NCBI RefSeq assembly: GCF_013912005.1
Contig: NZ_JACESB010000025.1
Span: forward strand, 1-38,473
Length of the DNA: 38,473 nucleotides
DNA from: Brevundimonas sp.
Lineage (GTDB): Bacteria > Pseudomonadota > Alphaproteobacteria > Caulobacterales > Caulobacteraceae
Direction of reading: 5' to 3'
Below, one piece after another: positions 36,567 through 38,473 of this stretch. The notes beneath the pieces were generated by a model that saw nothing but the letters and a program-made list of their open reading frames with translations, made no database searches and was not told the DNA's origin. The position numbers and the translations under genes were made by a program. Within the stretch, counting starts at the first letter, position 1. Each line of letters opens with the position of its first letter.

Positions 36567-37478
36567 TCAGGCCTTCGGCCCGCCGCCGAGGTTCAGCCCG
36601 GTGTAGTCGATGGCCCCGAAGGCCGGCGCCGGCCGCGGCTCCGGTCGCGGCGGCTCCGGCGCAGCCCCCTCCGGCAGGGCGGCCAGCCGCCGCTTGTTGA
36701 CGTGCGCCTCCGGCCGCGGCGCCGCCGCGTCCGGGAACTCGCCGCGGAAATAGTAGCGCTGCCACGCCTGCTTGGCCGCCTCCGGATCCCCGGCGGCCAG
36801 GCGGTCGTTGAACTCGCCCCGCACCGTCTTCCACGTCTCGTACTGGCGGCCCAGGTCGCTGTCGGCCTCCAGCGGCGCCCCCACCGGCTGGAACGCCTCC
36901 ACCGCCCGGTGCTGCAGCGGCTGGATGAAGCAGAACGGCTCGTCCTTCTCGAACCGCACCCGGCCGGGGGCGGTGAAGCGCCAGTTCATGGTGAAGGGGT
37001 AGGGCAGCCAGTCGGTCTCCACCAGGCCCTCCAGCGGGGCGATGCCGTGCTTGAACCGGTTCGGGCTGCCCGAGCAGCGCAGCGCCCAGCCCGGCGGCGT
37101 CCGGAACAGCCAGCCGAGGTGGAAGGTCAGCACCCCGTGGGAGAAGTGCGACACCGCGAAATGCTCGAACAGGGTGGCGTCGGCGTCGGGAAAGAAGCGG
37201 ATCGCCTCCGCCCCCAGCCCGCCGTCCCACTCGGCCTCGAAGCCGAACGGGCACAGCAGGTCCCACCCCGTGGTGTTGGCCATGCTCAGCGGCAGGCAGC
37301 GGTAGGGGTGGCGGGCGGCGAAGGCGTCCATCCAGTCGCGGTCCGGCCGTCCCGGGACCAGCCGCGGCGGGTCCGGCCGCACGGGATAGCACTCCAGCGT
37401 CGGCGCCTCGGTCGCCGTCGCTGCGGGGGTCTCGGTCTCGGTCTGGCTCAAGCCGGGCCTCGCTGTCGGGGAATCCAC
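36567..37478 (-). CDS. DUF6065-like protein of unknown function
   Basis: Protein of up to 303 residues. Recognisable segments are PDRDWMDAFAARHPYRCLPL, ANTTGWDLLCPFGFEAEWDG, FHLGWLFRTPPGWALRC and FTMNWRFTAPGRVRFEK. These fit the DUF6065 family as I recall it. The C-terminal 60 residues are Pro/Ala/Arg-rich. The first 25 residues contain a Thr/Glu-rich repeat (TETETPAATATEAP), and the start is GTG 37478 without a Shine-Dalgarno sequence, so translation may begin later (for example TTG near 37451). Family members occur near peptide/secondary-metabolite and tailoring genes in some genomes, but none are here. Function unknown. Confidence 0.7.
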   Translation of the reverse strand: MDSPTARPGLSQTETETPAATATEAPTLECYPVRPDPPRLVPGRPDRDWMDAFAARHPYRCLPLSMANTTGWDLLCPFGFEAEWDGGLGAEAIRFFPDADATLFEHFAVSHFSHGVLTFHLGWLFRTPPGWALRCSGSPNRFKHGIAPLEGLVETDWLPYPFTMNWRFTAPGRVRFEKDEPFCFIQPLQHRAVEAFQPVGAPLEADSDLGRQYETWKTVRGEFNDRLAAGDPEAAKQAWQRYYFRGEFPDAAAPRPEAHVNKRRLAALPEGAAPEPPRPEPRPAPAFGAIDYTGLNLGGGPKA

Positions 37479-37524
37479 GGCCGCATCACACCGCAGAACG
37501 CCGCCCCCCGCCAGCCGGAAACGC

Positions 37525-38457
37525 TCAGGCGTCAGGAACCGGCGTCTTCAGCGGCGCCCCGGCGAAGGCCGCCTGCAGGTTCTCCAGCAGCAGCCCCAGC
37601 ATGCCCTGCACCGCCTCGGTGGTGGCCCCGCCGGTGTGCGGCGTCAGCACCGTATTGGGCACGCCCGCCCAGCGCGCGGCGTCGGTCGGCTCGTCCTCGA
37701 ACACGTCCAGCGCCGCCTGGCCCAGCCGCCCGGTCTTCAGCGCCGCGATCAGGGCGTCCTCGTCGACCAGCTGGCCGCGCGCCACATTGACCAGCAGCCC
37801 CTGCGGCCCCAGCGCCTCGATCACCTCGGCCGAGACCAGGCCGCGGTTGCTCTCGTCGGCCCGGCAGGCGACCACCAGGATGTCGCTGTCGCGTGCCAGC
37901 TCGAGCAGCGAGCCGGCCCGCGGCCACGGCGCATCCTTCTCCCGCGGCCCCCACCAGCGCACCGTCATGCGCAGGGCCTCGGCCCGCCGCGCCACCGCCT
38001 CGCCGATGGCTCCCAGGCCGACGATCCCGACCCTCTGCCCCTTCAGCGAATGGGTGATGGTCTTCGACTCCGCCGTCCAGCCGCCGGCCCGCAGCGCCCG
38101 GTCGCCGGCGACGAGGCCCCGCCGCGCGGCGATGATCAGCCCCAGCGCATGGTCGGCGACGTCCTCGTGATTGACCCCCGGCGCATGGCTGACCGCCAGC
38201 CCCCGCGCCCGGCACCAGGCCACGTCGACGCCGTCGTAGCCGGAGGTGAAACAGGCCACCAGCTTCAGGTTGGGCAGGCTCTCGACCAGCCGCGGATCCA
38301 GCGGAAACTCCCCCGCCACCACCAGCGCCCCGACATCCTGCGCCGCCTCCACCGGCGGCCCCTCCCACAGCCGATAGACGTCGTAGCTCCCCTCCAGAAA
38401 GGCGGTCAGCGGCGCGAGGTGACGCTGCACGATCAGCACGGCGGGACGCTGGGTCAT
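37525..38457 (-). CDS. D-isomer-specific 2-hydroxyacid dehydrogenase
   Basis: NAD(P)-dependent oxidoreductase of 310 residues that would interconvert a 2-keto acid and a D-2-hydroxy acid; glyoxylate/hydroxypyruvate reductase type (GhrB-like) is most likely. Catalytic Arg is in ACRADESNRG, Glu in FEDEPTDAARW and His in TPHTGGAT. The nucleotide-binding motif is VGIVGLGAIGEAVAR, and SGYDGVDVAWC precedes it. After GLGAIG a Trp-Gly-Pro-Arg stretch (RWWGPREK) suggests NADP preference. The start MTQRPAVLIV lies at the window edge; 16 bases upstream remain. The stop is followed by a 46-base gap. Confidence 0.9.
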   Translation of the reverse strand: MTQRPAVLIVQRHLAPLTAFLEGSYDVYRLWEGPPVEAAQDVGALVVAGEFPLDPRLVESLPNLKLVACFTSGYDGVDVAWCRARGLAVSHAPGVNHEDVADHALGLIIAARRGLVAGDRALRAGGWTAESKTITHSLKGQRVGIVGLGAIGEAVARRAEALRMTVRWWGPREKDAPWPRAGSLLELARDSDILVVACRADESNRGLVSAEVIEALGPQGLLVNVARGQLVDEDALIAALKTGRLGQAALDVFEDEPTDAARWAGVPNTVLTPHTGGATTEAVQGMLGLLLENLQAAFAGAPLKTPVPDA

Positions 38458-38473
38458 GGGGGCAGACTAGCGC

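Overview
The window is very GC-rich, densely packed DNA from an alphaproteobacterial chromosome. The best fit is the Caulobacterales (Caulobacter, Phenylobacterium or Brevundimonas). The arguments are the tig / clpP / HAD phosphatase (cicA) / clpX / lon order, an EcfG-type sigma factor with a NepR-like small protein, EcfG-type promoters, a metH split into two genes, and a very large TonB-dependent receptor. The genus is inference. I see no rRNA, tRNA, CRISPR array, insertion sequence or prophage.

Layout. 1-2.2 kb: an MscS channel, a threonine-aldolase-like enzyme and a NepR-like small ORF. 2.2-6.1 kb: a general-stress block. It holds an EcfG-type sigma factor, a divergent single-ORF EgtB-EgtD fusion for ergothioneine synthesis, a KGG-repeat stress protein, a proline-rich repeat peptide and a membrane-anchored YqjD-like protein. 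Three EcfG-type promoter elements lie here; the one between the sigma gene and egtBD reads as a full consensus promoter on both strands. 6.1-15.4 kb: a glyoxalase-II-like hydrolase, then the proteostasis cluster (trigger factor, ClpP, ClpX, Lon) interleaved with cicA and two proteins of unknown function. lon has a heat-shock-type promoter. 15.5-25.1 kb: housekeeping and small accessory genes (OmpA-like protein, pirin, aroC, vapBC, a DnaJ-like protein with a broken HPD motif, pdxH, uridine kinase, acyl-CoA synthetase, DUF1499 protein, two metal- or cysteine-dependent hydrolase-type enzymes). 25.4-28.4 kb: the TonB receptor. 28.6-30.1 kb: a periplasmic unknown and a methyltransferase. 30.2-36.0 kb: a methionine-cycle operon read leftward, sahR-metF-metH(N)-metH(C), with a palindromic operator at its head and a REPIN-like repeat between the two metH parts. 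36.1-38.5 kb: an EF-hand protein, a DUF6065-like protein and a 2-hydroxyacid dehydrogenase.

How it works together. In the stress block, the sigma factor probably activates itself and the antioxidant (ergothioneine) gene from one symmetric promoter, and the neighbouring stress proteins from near-consensus copies. The chaperone/protease cluster handles new and damaged proteins. In the methionine operon, an ArsR-methyltransferase fusion regulator of the SahR type (S-adenosylhomocysteine sensor) would control methyl-folate formation (MetF) and homocysteine remethylation (split MetH).

Nothing here is certainly a new system. The strongest candidates for a second look are the symmetric EcfG promoter with the EgtB-EgtD fusion, the nested four-half-site vapBC operator, and the REPIN that seems to supply the ribosome-binding site of the second metH gene.
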